DNA of 32,688 nucleotides, taken from the NCBI GenBank assembly GCA_903826635.1, contig CAIKFI010000088.1, positions 1 through 32,688 of the forward strand, read 5' to 3'. The position numbers and the translations under genes are program-made. Source of the stretch: an uncultured Spartobacteria bacterium (GTDB lineage Bacteria > Verrucomicrobiota > Verrucomicrobiia > Chthoniobacterales > UBA6821). This document shows, piece after piece, positions 13,781-21,103 of this stretch; position 1 is the stretch's first letter, and each line of letters starts with the position of its first letter. The notes under the pieces are model-generated. The model ran no database searches. It was not told the origin of the DNA and saw only the letters and a list, made by a program, of their open reading frames with translations.

Positions 13781-15244
13781 ATGAGCGAAGAAGCACAGAA
13801 CGAACATTCACAGCCCATCAGGTCAGCATCCAGGCAGCCCGAAAACCAAGGGGAGCAAATGCCCCAATCAACTCCTGGATCGGCGGACCAAAACGCGGGT
13901 GATCCTCCCGTGCAACGGCAAGAGGGCCAAACACCCCAAGGTGAAAGGCAGTTTGACCGTCCCCGTCGCGGCGGCGGTCGCAATCCCCGTGGTCGCAGGC
14001 CGTTTAGAAACAACCGAGGCAATGACCGTGGTCCCAATGAAGGAAGAAATCATCCTTCCGGGGGTGAACAGGGGGCCGATGACTTTGCCGGATCCACCCC
14101 GGTCGAGGGCGATGCCGTCCGTCAAGAGGGACCTCCACCAGAACCGACTTACGCGGAGGGAATTGTTGAACTCTCCGGAAAAGGATTCGGATTTCTTCGT
14201 GAGGCCAAACGTGCCTATGCAGCCACCCAGAACGATATCTTCATCACGCCCGAGGTGATCCGTCAGCACAACCTTCGTGACGGCGTGCTCATCAAAGGGG
14301 AGACCAGACGCGGTCCCCGGGGCATCCAACTCTTCAAGGCCACGGAGATCGAGGGAGCTGAGCCGGAAAAATATGTGAACATTCCCTTCTTCGAGGAACT
14401 CACAACCATCAGTCCCAACAAACGCATTAGGCTGGAGACGACCCCCGAACGTTTTACCACGCGGGTGATCGATCTCATGACTCCCGTGGGAAAGGGACAG
14501 AGGGGGCTTATTGTGGCGCCACCCCGCACGGGAAAAACCACGCTTCTCCAACATATCGCCGATGCAGTGGTCAAGAATCATCCAGAGGTAAAGCTCATCA
14601 TTCTGCTCGTGGATGAACGCCCGGAGGAGGTTACCGAGATCCGGCGCACTGTCCCGCAGGCGGAACTATACGCCAGTTCCAACGACAGCGATCTTCGCAG
14701 TCACACGCGCATCGCGCAAATCGCTGTCGATCGTGCCAAGCGCCTTGTCGAGCAGGGTAAGGATGTCTTTGTTCTCATGGACTCGCTGACCCGCATCGGT
14801 CGGGCCTTCAACAATGCGATGGGTGGTGGAGGACGCACCATGAGCGGCGGTATGGATTCACGAGCCATGGAGATTCCCCGAAAGCTTTTTGCCGCCGCCC
14901 GCAACACCGAGGAGGCCGGCTCCCTCACCATCATGGCGACGGCGTTGATCGAGACGAACAGCCGCATGGACGACCTGATTTTCCAGGAGTTCAAGGGGAC
15001 CGGTAACATGGAGCTTGTGCTTGACCGAAAAATCAGTGAGCAGCGCATCTATCCTGCCGTCGACATCTTCCTCTCGGGCACTCGCCGTGAGGAACTCATC
15101 CTGACGCCTGACGAAATGCACAAGATCAACGTGATCCGCCGCGGGCTGGCGGGGCACAAGCCCATCGAGGCCATTGAGAGACTTCTCTTTTTTATCAGGC
15201 GCTATCCTACCAACGCCGAATTGTTGAAAAACATTCCCGGTTAG
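13781..15244 (+). CDS. rho: Transcription termination factor Rho with disordered Arg/Gly-rich N-terminus
   Basis: This 487-residue hexameric RNA helicase ends untranslated transcripts. Residues about 1-122 are predicted by eye to be disordered: Gln/Pro/Gly/Arg-rich, with an RG/RGG-like block (about 58-90). They stand in place of the usual N-terminal helical Rho_N domain. The primary RNA-binding cold-shock-like domain follows (about 125-190), with GKGFGFLR (133-140) and DIFITPEVI. The RecA-like motor has Walker A PPRTGKT (247-253), Walker B VFVLMDSLTR, the Q-loop FKGTGNMELVLDR and the R-loop region. Start ATG at 13781; no Shine-Dalgarno sequence is seen. It converges with aroB across a hairpin-forming intergenic region. 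Confidence 0.98.
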   Translation: MSEEAQNEHSQPIRSASRQPENQGEQMPQSTPGSADQNAGDPPVQRQEGQTPQGERQFDRPRRGGGRNPRGRRPFRNNRGNDRGPNEGRNHPSGGEQGADDFAGSTPVEGDAVRQEGPPPEPTYAEGIVELSGKGFGFLREAKRAYAATQNDIFITPEVIRQHNLRDGVLIKGETRRGPRGIQLFKATEIEGAEPEKYVNIPFFEELTTISPNKRIRLETTPERFTTRVIDLMTPVGKGQRGLIVAPPRTGKTTLLQHIADAVVKNHPEVKLIILLVDERPEEVTEIRRTVPQAELYASSNDSDLRSHTRIAQIAVDRAKRLVEQGKDVFVLMDSLTRIGRAFNNAMGGGGRTMSGGMDSRAMEIPRKLFAAARNTEEAGSLTIMATALIETNSRMDDLIFQEFKGTGNMELVLDRKISEQRIYPAVDIFLSGTRREELILTPDEMHKINVIRRGLAGHKPIEAIERLLFFIRRYPTNAELLKNIPG

Positions 15245-15278
15245 GGATTTCTCCACCTAGTCTCTTCCTTTGGGTCGG

Positions 15279-15319
15279 ATCTCATCCAAACTTTGGGATC
15301 ATCCCCCGGAGGGTGAGAT
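15279..15319. terminator. Hairpin between convergent rho and aroB
   Basis: ATCTCATCC (15279-15287) pairs with GGGTGAGAT (15311-15319), nine pairs including one G-U. The loop contains a second small palindrome GGGAT-C-ATCCC (15295-15305). No T-run follows on either strand, so it may act as a Rho-assisted or bidirectional end rather than a classic intrinsic terminator. Confidence 0.35.
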
Positions 15320-15371
15320 GGTCATGGGCCAGAGATGTCTTGGGGACGGGCGATGAGGAGGTTGCCGCCTT

Positions 15372-16472
15372 TTAGCGCCGGATTCTGGAAAGGGTTTCGG
15401 TGATATCCTCCAGAGTCACCTGATCGCTTATAAAGGCAGATCCCAGTTGGCCCGAGAGCACGAACCGGATGGCTCCTCGGTCGAATTTCTTGTCGCGTTG
15501 GAGCGCTGCAAGCAGAGACTCCGTGGAGAGTGAGGAGGGAAGCGTATCCGGGAGTCCGCAGGCGCGGATCGCACACCGAACCTTCTCCGCATCAATAAGG
15601 GATAGTCCGGCCAATCGGACCGAGAGATCAAGCGCCGCAATCATGCCGATCGACACGGACTCACCGTGTGAGAGCACGCCGTAACCTGCCACCGACTCGA
15701 CCGCGTGACCAATCGTATGGCCGAAATTCAGAAGGGCTCTCCGACCCTTGGTTTCAAACTCATCCTCCGTAACGATGGCGGCCTTGATGGCGATGTTTCT
15801 GGCAATCATTGGGGCGAGATCCCGGGACCTATCCGTGGGAAGCAAGTCCAGCAAGGAGGCATCCGCAATCACGGCATGCTTGATCGTCTCGGCGAGACCC
15901 TCGTTGAAGACCCTTTCCGGAAGAGTGCATAGGGTGCCAGTATCGGCAATCACAACGAGAGGTTGGTGAAAGGAACCGATCAGGTTCTTGCCGAGGTGAC
16001 TGTTCACTCCTGTCTTGCCACCCACCGAACTGTCGACTTGGGAAATTACCGTGGTGGGGATTTGAATGACGGGAATGCCGCGATAAAAGATGGAGGCAAC
16101 AAAACCCGCCAGATCCCCTATCACACCACCCCCAAGGGCAAAGACCGCTCCTTTGCGATCAATACCCAATTCGATCATGCGATCGCAGAGTTTCGAGGCC
16201 TCGGACATCGACTTTGATTGCTCCCCTGGCGGTATGACGAGCAGTTGAGGATCGAAGCCGCTTCGACCGAGCGATTCCATGAGAATGCCAGCATGATTTG
16301 CGGCAACATTTTCATCCGTGATCACCACGCACCGGCACGGAGCGACGATGGGAGTTGTATATTCGCCGATCTCCGTGAGAAGACCCTTGCCGATGAAAAC
16401 TTCGTAGGGGTGTGCGGTCAGGGGGACAGGAATCTTTGTCACCGTTTGGATACTGGGAGTCGTTGCGGTCAT
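15372..16472 (-). CDS. aroB: 3-dehydroquinate synthase
   Basis: This 366-residue enzyme makes 3-dehydroquinate from DAHP in the second step of the shikimate pathway, using NAD+ and a divalent metal. The NAD-binding segment GGGVIGDLAGFVA (114-126) is intact, as are IPTTVISQVDSSVGGKTGVN (138-157) and the metal ligands in NEGLAETIKHAVI (Glu) and FGHTIGHAVES (two His). The length is standard. The start ATG (16470-16472) has a faint AGGA about 10 bases upstream. The L,D-transpeptidase gene lies 89 bases upstream on the same strand. No other aro gene is present in the window. Confidence 0.98.
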   Translation of the reverse strand: MTATTPSIQTVTKIPVPLTAHPYEVFIGKGLLTEIGEYTTPIVAPCRCVVITDENVAANHAGILMESLGRSGFDPQLLVIPPGEQSKSMSEASKLCDRMIELGIDRKGAVFALGGGVIGDLAGFVASIFYRGIPVIQIPTTVISQVDSSVGGKTGVNSHLGKNLIGSFHQPLVVIADTGTLCTLPERVFNEGLAETIKHAVIADASLLDLLPTDRSRDLAPMIARNIAIKAAIVTEDEFETKGRRALLNFGHTIGHAVESVAGYGVLSHGESVSIGMIAALDLSVRLAGLSLIDAEKVRCAIRACGLPDTLPSSLSTESLLAALQRDKKFDRGAIRFVLSGQLGSAFISDQVTLEDITETLSRIRR

Positions 16473-16561
16473 GCCGCCGCATCCTAAATCATTCTCAAGG
16501 CAGTGGAAAACCTCAATTCCCGGAATCCCTTTTTCCAGTCAAGAGTTGTCTTCCTGCCGAT

Positions 16562-17209
16562 TTATTTCTCCACGATGACGGGAGTCCCGATCGGTGTCGT
16601 CGCAAAGAAGATTCTGGCCATCTTGTCTGGCAGGCGGATACATCCGTGGGAATCGGGCACTCCGGGCAAAAAACCGGTGTGCATCCCCACCCCCGGGGCA
16701 AACTGCATGAACCAAGGCATGGAAGAACCCTGGAAGTGAGTGCCTGGAGGGGCTTTGTCTACCTTGAAGGTAACATTCTTAACGACCAAGGTGCCATTGG
16801 CATCGACAAAATCACCGTAAAGATTCGAGGCATGCTCTTTCTCTTTGAGTTGGACCTTGAATTTTCCAACCGGTGAATCATGTCCCTCCCTTCCTGTGGA
16901 TACAGCCGAGATGCCGACAAGTTTGCCAGCCTTGTAGTAGTAGAGTTTCTGGTCACTCAGTTTGATGACAATGCTGGCAGGACCTGAAACGGAATCACCC
17001 GCCCAATAGGAAGCGCGCTCGGAGAGAGACGCTGTGGAGGTCCTGGTGACGATGGATCCGTCCGTTCCCAGATACTGGGTTGTGCTGGAGTTCAGACGTC
17101 CGTCATAAGACGCACATGCAGCAAACAAAAGGGTGGACAGGACGAGGACGAGGGATTTGATGATCGCTCTGGGAGAGGCTTGAACCATGGCACTACATTT
17201 ACGACTCAT
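16562..17209 (-). CDS. L,D-transpeptidase (YkuD domain), exported, probable lipoprotein
   Basis: This 215-residue envelope enzyme has the YkuD fold, which crosslinks peptidoglycan stem peptides or attaches proteins to them. The N-terminus has a basic start and a hydrophobic run (IIKSLVLVLSTLLFAAC). A lipobox-like FAAC (C32) makes it a probable lipoprotein, although Phe at -3 is atypical. The catalytic region is HTGFLPGVPDSHGCIRLP, with H177, H188, C190 and R192 matching the HxnSHGChR motif. The strand IVIKLSDQKLYYY near 80-92 begins the domain. Start: ATG 17209 has AAGGAG only one base away, too close for a normal site, and the ATG at 17188 is an equally good signal-peptide start. It is divergent from prs. 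Confidence 0.9.
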   Translation of the reverse strand: MSRKCSAMVQASPRAIIKSLVLVLSTLLFAACASYDGRLNSSTTQYLGTDGSIVTRTSTASLSERASYWAGDSVSGPASIVIKLSDQKLYYYKAGKLVGISAVSTGREGHDSPVGKFKVQLKEKEHASNLYGDFVDANGTLVVKNVTFKVDKAPPGTHFQGSSMPWFMQFAPGVGMHTGFLPGVPDSHGCIRLPDKMARIFFATTPIGTPVIVEK

Positions 17210-17353
17210 GCTCCTTCGCCGTCAAGCGGTGGCGGTGAAGATAGCGGCGGCAAGTGTTTTTTAGGAACGGCATCAAACCCGGCCAAAGACGGATCGCAAG
17301 TCCTCATTCCGCAGTTGAAATTGATTTTGAAAAGAGAGCTTGTTCGTTTGGGA

Positions 17354-17378
17354 CCTCATTTTTTTCAATAAAATGAGG
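17354..17378. repeat. Perfect AT-rich inverted repeat in the prs leader
   Basis: CCTCATTTT (17354-17362) and AAAATGAGG (17370-17378), with a 7-base loop, lie 60 bases before the prs start in the gap between the divergent L,D-transpeptidase and prs genes. It could be an operator or a leader hairpin. It is followed by GG rather than Ts, so a terminator on the plus strand is unlikely. Confidence 0.6.
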
Positions 17379-17438
17379 GGATTCTCGATTTCCTGCGTGC
17401 GTGGGCTGTTGTTTGGAAGGTATCGTTGAAAGACTTTC

Positions 17439-18389
17439 ATGAAAGGCATACCCGAACTCAGGATTTTCACCGGCACAGCGCATCGCCAACTGGCCCAGGA
17501 TATCGCCGACTATCTCGGCCAACCGCTTGGGGATGCCACAGTGACTTCCTTTCCAGATGGAGAGACCTTCGTGAAAATCAACGACAATGTCCGGGGGCGA
17601 GATGTCTTCATTGTCCAACCGACGTGCCCTCCCAGCAACCAGAACATCATGGAACTCCTGATCATGGTGGATGCAGTGCGCAGGGCCAGTGCCAACAGGA
17701 TTACCGCTGTCATACCTTTCTTCGGTTATGCAAGGCAGGATCGCAAGGATCAGCCAAGGGTGCCCATCACCGCGAAATTGGTGGCCAACATCCTCGTTGC
17801 AGCGGGAGTCAACCGTGTGCTCACCATGGATCTCCACGCCCAGCAGTTGCAGGGGTTCTTCGACATCCCTGTCGACCATCTTTATGCGCTGCCCGTGATG
17901 GTCGACCATATCCGCCGCAAGAATATCGAAAACCTTGTGGTGGTCTCCCCCGATGTCGGTGGGGTCAAGATGGCCAGTTCCTATGCCGAGGCACTTGGGG
18001 CCGGGTTGGCCATTGTTGTCAAGAGGCGGCGCAATGCGACCGAGGTCGACGCCCTCCATGTCATCGGTGAGGTCGAGGGGAAGAATGTCATGATCCTGGA
18101 TGATATTACCGAAACGGCTGGAACTCTGACGAGTGCCGCAAAAATCCTCCGAACCATGGGGGCGTGTGATATTTATGCTGGCGTCTCGCACGCAGTGCTG
18201 ACAGATTTAGCGGTTCAGCGGTTGGAGGGTTCCGAGATCAAGGAACTCATCACCACCGACAGCGTCCCCGTCCGACAAGGATCGGGTGGTCGCGTGCGGG
18301 TTCTTTCAATAGCCGAACTTCTCGGCGAGGGAATCCGGCGGATCCATGGAGGCGAGTCGGTCAGCTCGCTGTTCCAGCTCAAGCACTAA
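17439..18389 (+). CDS. prs: Ribose-phosphate pyrophosphokinase
   Basis: This 316-residue enzyme makes PRPP from ribose 5-phosphate and ATP for purine, pyrimidine, His and Trp synthesis. Visible motifs are the ATP-binding flexible region FFGYARQDRK (94-103), LTMDLHAQQLQGFF (128-141), the pyrophosphate-side SPDVGGVKMA (170-179) and the PRPP loop DDITETAGT (221-229), where Glu replaces the more usual Asp before Thr. The length is standard. It heads a same-strand run prs-rplY-pth-rpsF-ssb; prs-rplY-pth adjacency is common in bacteria. No Shine-Dalgarno sequence is visible before the ATG. Confidence 0.98.
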   Translation: MKGIPELRIFTGTAHRQLAQDIADYLGQPLGDATVTSFPDGETFVKINDNVRGRDVFIVQPTCPPSNQNIMELLIMVDAVRRASANRITAVIPFFGYARQDRKDQPRVPITAKLVANILVAAGVNRVLTMDLHAQQLQGFFDIPVDHLYALPVMVDHIRRKNIENLVVVSPDVGGVKMASSYAEALGAGLAIVVKRRRNATEVDALHVIGEVEGKNVMILDDITETAGTLTSAAKILRTMGACDIYAGVSHAVLTDLAVQRLEGSEIKELITTDSVPVRQGSGGRVRVLSIAELLGEGIRRIHGGESVSSLFQLKH

Positions 18390-18427
18390 TCGCATTCCAG
18401 CAATCACCGTCCAAACTTCCTCATTCT

Positions 18428-19093
18428 ATGGCAAAACAGGTTAAACTCTCAGCCCGTCCCCGCGCGGATGTCGGCCGCAATTCCGTCAAGCATCTCCGCA
18501 GTCGTGGTGTTGTCCCCGCAGTGATCTACGGACACAAGGACCAGCCTGCCAACCTTGAGATCAACAACCGCGAGATCGCCGCTCTTCTCAAGCATGCGAT
18601 CGGTGAGAACATCCTTGTGGAGCTTGAAATTGAAGGCACGGCCACGAAGCTTTCGTTGATTCAGGAAGTTCAGCATCATCCGGTGCGCGGCGATATCCTG
18701 CACGTCGATTTCCTCGAAGTTGCCACCGACGAAGTGCTCAACACGGAAGTCCCTATCGAGCCTTTCGGTGATGCCGATGGAGTCAAGAACTTCGGCGGTC
18801 TCCTTGAGCACAGTCTTCGTTCCCTTGCAATTGAGTGTCTTCCCAAGGATCTACCCGAGATCATCCGTGTCGATGTCAGCGCTTTGGGACTCAATCAGTC
18901 CCTTCATGTCCGTGATCTTGTTCTTCCAGCAGGTGTCAGGGCTACTTCGGATGCCGACCTTACAGTCTTCATTGTCGCGGAGTCCAAGGTGGAGGTGACT
19001 CCAGTCGCCGGAGCAGAGCCCTCCAAGGGACCTGAGGTGATCAAGGAAAAGAAGCCCGTTGAGGGAGCAGATGCTTCCAAGGGCAAGAAGTAA
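18428..19093 (+). CDS. rplY: 50S ribosomal protein L25 (long TL5/CTC form)
   Basis: This 221-residue protein binds 5S rRNA in the large subunit. The N-terminal L25 barrel (1-92) includes RSRGVVPAVIYG. The second TL5-type domain (about 98-185), absent from E. coli L25, follows with VPIEPFGDADGVKNFGG and IECLPKDLPEIIRVDVS. It ends in a Lys/Glu/Ala-rich tail (about 190-221). It lies 38 bases after prs. Its stop codon (19091-19093) is in the same frame as pth, 27 bases before the pth start. Confidence 0.97.
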   Translation: MAKQVKLSARPRADVGRNSVKHLRSRGVVPAVIYGHKDQPANLEINNREIAALLKHAIGENILVELEIEGTATKLSLIQEVQHHPVRGDILHVDFLEVATDEVLNTEVPIEPFGDADGVKNFGGLLEHSLRSLAIECLPKDLPEIIRVDVSALGLNQSLHVRDLVLPAGVRATSDADLTVFIVAESKVEVTPVAGAEPSKGPEVIKEKKPVEGADASKGKK

Positions 19094-19120
19094 CGGATTT
19101 CCCTCAACCTGCACCCTTTC

Positions 19121-19762
19121 TTGACTCCGGATACCTCATCCTCAGGTATCCGGCTTGTGGCTGGATTGGGTAATCCCGGTCGCGAATATGAGGGCACCCG
19201 ACACAATATAGGGTTTGCCGTCATTGACCGCATCGCGTCACTTCTCGGTGTGGAGTGTTCCAAAGAGCCCAAGTGGCGGATCCTTCTAGGCAAGGGGAAG
19301 CCCGGGACCGAAGACGCAGATCTTACTTTAATTAAACCAACCACCTTCATGAACCTCAGCGGAGAAGCGGTCGTGGAGTATGCTCGTTTCTTCAGAATTC
19401 CGTCGACCTCCACGCTTGTGATCATCGATGATATCGCCTTGCCGCTGGGTATGCTTCGTTTGCGTTCCGAGGGGGGATCGGGAGGTCAGAAAGGACTGGA
19501 GTCCGTCCTTATGCATTTTGCGACCGAGCAAGTACCGCGCCTCAGAGTTGGCATCGGCGGGGCTCCAGACGACAGTGACCTCTCCAATCATGTGCTCTCC
19601 CGTTTCCTTCCTGGGGAGCAATCCGCCGCAATGGAAGCTGTCAACCGGGCAGCGGAAGCCACGCTTTGCGTCCTGCGTAAAGGACTCTCCCAAGCGATGA
19701 ACCTTTACAATGCGGCACCCTCTTCTGCTAAAACTGCAGACAACACAGAAAAACAACCATGA
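19121..19762 (+). CDS. pth: Peptidyl-tRNA hydrolase
   Basis: This 213-residue enzyme frees tRNA from peptidyl-tRNAs that drop off the ribosome. GLGNPG (15-20), catalytic H28 in TRHNIGF, N78 in PTTFMNLSG and D103 in IIDDIALP correspond to E. coli N10, H20, N68 and D93. However, the usual GGHNG is GGQKG here (Q123, K124), replacing the equivalents of H113 and N114. The start must be TTG at 19121: the frame is closed by the rplY stop at 19091-19093, there is no ATG or GTG before the first strand, and the Pth fold begins at residue 10. The stop overlaps the rpsF start (ATGA), implying translational coupling. Confidence 0.95.
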   Translation: MTPDTSSSGIRLVAGLGNPGREYEGTRHNIGFAVIDRIASLLGVECSKEPKWRILLGKGKPGTEDADLTLIKPTTFMNLSGEAVVEYARFFRIPSTSTLVIIDDIALPLGMLRLRSEGGSGGQKGLESVLMHFATEQVPRLRVGIGGAPDDSDLSNHVLSRFLPGEQSAAMEAVNRAAEATLCVLRKGLSQAMNLYNAAPSSAKTADNTEKQP

Positions 19763-20103
19763 AAAACAGATACGAAATCCTCCTTGCTCTCAACGTGGCG
19801 GGAAAAGAAGAAACCAACAAGGACCTCATTGAGCGTTTGGAAAAAACCCTTACCGCTGAAGGAGCCAACGTGGAGCAGGTCCAGCGCTTGGAACGACGCG
19901 AGTTCTCCTATCCGCATGACAAACTCAAAAGCGCATATTTTGTAAACTACGTCGTGACGGCCGAGTCGACGGCGATCGCGAAGATCCGCACGAAGTTGAC
20001 TCTTGATGAGGAAGTTGTCCTCCAGAACTACCTCCGCAAGGGGGCTGTCAAGTCCGTTGGAAAGGCCCGTAAGGCCGCCAAGAAAACGGCGAAGGCTGCT
20101 TAG
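19759..20103 (+). CDS. rpsF: 30S ribosomal protein S6
   Basis: This 114-residue protein, MKNRYEILLALNV onward, has the S6 ferredoxin-like fold, which pairs with S18 on the platform of the small subunit. The RLERREFSYPHDKLKSAYFVNYVV segment (43-66) is typical. The C-terminus is a Lys/Ala-rich tail (KARKAAKKTAKAA). Its ATG overlaps the pth stop. ssb follows after 116 bases, giving the common rpsF-ssb order, but neither rpsR nor rplI follows in this window. Confidence 0.96.
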   Translation: MKNRYEILLALNVAGKEETNKDLIERLEKTLTAEGANVEQVQRLERREFSYPHDKLKSAYFVNYVVTAESTAIAKIRTKLTLDEEVVLQNYLRKGAVKSVGKARKAAKKTAKAA

Positions 20104-20219
20104 TTTTTTGCGGCGGGTTGCCTGTGGCATATTCTCCAAGCAATCGGCCTGAAAAAAACTTTCCCCCAACCAAGCCCGCCACTGATCAATCCTCCCCAGA
20201 CTCAAACTTCCAAAATACT

Positions 20220-20729
20220 ATGGCCAATCTTAATAAAGTGATGCTCATCGGAAATGTTACCCGTGACCCTGAGATCAAATACACGCCGAAGGGCAGTGCA
20301 GTCACCGATCTCGGTATCGCCGTGAACCGGGTCTTCACCCCGGAGGGTGGGGAGAAGAGGGAGGAAACAACCTATGTCGATGTGACTTTATGGGGCCGAC
20401 AGGCAGAAATTGCCGGTGAGTATTGCAAGAAGGGACGTTCCATCTACATTGAAGGGCGTCTTCAACTTGACAGTTGGGAGGACAAGACCTCGGGACAGAA
20501 GCGGACAAAGCTTCGAGTGGTTGGGGAGAGTTTTCAACTGCTTGGACCCCGCCCAGGTGGTGCGGGTGGCGGGGGCGGATCAAGTGGATCAGGCGGGCCC
20601 GGTCATGATGAAGATTACTCCGAGCGTCAACCCCGGAGGGAGTCTCCTGCAAGCGGATCCGGCGGATTTAGCAGCGGACGTTCTCAGGTCAGTCAGTCGC
20701 CCATCGAGGAAGACGACATTCCTTTCTGA
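20220..20729 (+). CDS. ssb: Single-stranded DNA-binding protein
   Basis: This 169-residue protein has an OB-fold (about 1-105): MANLNKVMLIGNVTRDPEIK opens it, with TYVDVTLWGRQAEIAGEYCKKG in the middle. A Gly/Ser-rich flexible linker (about 110-155) follows, then the acidic tip EEDDIPF, which docks repair and replication proteins. The frame is open upstream to a TTG at 20118, but those codons are not SSB-like, so the ATG at 20220 is used. A 9-bp hairpin (CACTCAAGC/GCTTGAGTG, 20732-20752) stands 2 bases after the stop. Confidence 0.97.
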   Translation: MANLNKVMLIGNVTRDPEIKYTPKGSAVTDLGIAVNRVFTPEGGEKREETTYVDVTLWGRQAEIAGEYCKKGRSIYIEGRLQLDSWEDKTSGQKRTKLRVVGESFQLLGPRPGGAGGGGGSSGSGGPGHDEDYSERQPRRESPASGSGGFSSGRSQVSQSPIEEDDIPF

Positions 20730-20731
20730 GC

Positions 20732-20752
20732 CACTCAAGCAGAGCTTGAGTG
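20732..20752. terminator. Perfect hairpin just after ssb
   Basis: CACTCAAGC (20732-20740) and GCTTGAGTG (20744-20752) form nine perfect pairs with an AGA loop, 2 bases after the ssb stop. No T-run follows, so it could be an RNA 3'-end stabiliser or a Rho-assisted terminator. Confidence 0.45.
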
Positions 20753-20770
20753 CGGCTGAAGGTTGAAGGC

Positions 20771-20907
20771 TGAAACTTGAGACCTGAAAGGGTCCCGAGT
20801 GAATCGATCCTCAGTTTCGTAGAGGCGAAACTCGTGCGTGCGTCGAGAGTAGTGCGTGTATGAAAAGAGCGAAGGACAATCCTGCTATTTTCAGGTCTCA
20901 GGTTTCA
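20771..20907. repeat. Intergenic inverted-repeat element between ssb and tRNA-His
   Basis: TGAAACTTGAGACCTGAAA (20771-20789) is the reverse complement, with one mismatch, of 20889-20907. The arms are 19 bases and the spacer 99. The spacer contains a perfect hairpin AGTTTCG/CGAAACT (20813-20832). The arms are built from TGAA/GGTTTCA-like words. It holds no gene. It may be a miniature or REP-like intergenic element, or a folded transcript end. Confidence 0.6.
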
Positions 20908-20935
20908 AGAGTCAGCTTTCCCTGCTGAAGAAACG

Positions 20936-21008
20936 GGTGGCTGACGGGGCTCGAACCCGCAACAGCCGGTACCACAAACCGGAGCTCTACCATTGAGCTA
21001 CAGCCACC
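20936..21008 (-). tRNA. trnH: tRNA-His (anticodon GUG)
   Basis: Minus strand: an eight-pair acceptor GGTGGCTG/CAGCCACC that includes the extra G(-1):C73 pair diagnostic of histidine tRNA, D-arm with TAGCTCAATGGTAGAGC, anticodon stem CCGGT/ACCGG with loop TTGTGGT (anticodon GTG), and T-arm GCGGGTTCGAGCCCCGT. The 3' CCA is not encoded. Confidence 0.97.
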
Positions 21009-21039
21009 ATCGTTTCCCACTCTCGTGAGGAGGGGTAAT

Positions 21040-21067
21040 ATCATGGTGATGAGGTTTAACTTGTCAA
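21040..21067 (-). promoter_or_regulatory. Candidate tRNA-His promoter
   Basis: Minus strand: a perfect TTGACA (21062-21067), a 16-base spacer, then CATGAT (21040-21045, 4/6). Transcription would begin about 25 bases before the tRNA 5' end. On the plus strand the same place reads TTGTCA and may serve the divergent CYTH-Nudix gene. Confidence 0.45.
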
Positions 21068-21103
21068 TCCCGACATCAGGGTCATCTTTAAAAAAATCTC
21101 AAG

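Noticed and set aside
13441-14037. 198-residue minus-strand open frame over the rho leader and start
   Set aside because: Arg/Pro/Gly/Trp-rich low-complexity product antisense to the RG-rich part of rho; no family features.
17304-18191. 295-residue minus-strand open frame
   Set aside because: Antisense shadow of prs, whose protein matches its family along the full length.
19091-19123. Possible rplY-pth readthrough, since the two are in the same frame
   Set aside because: A normal TAA separates them and each protein is complete alone; there is no sign of recoding.
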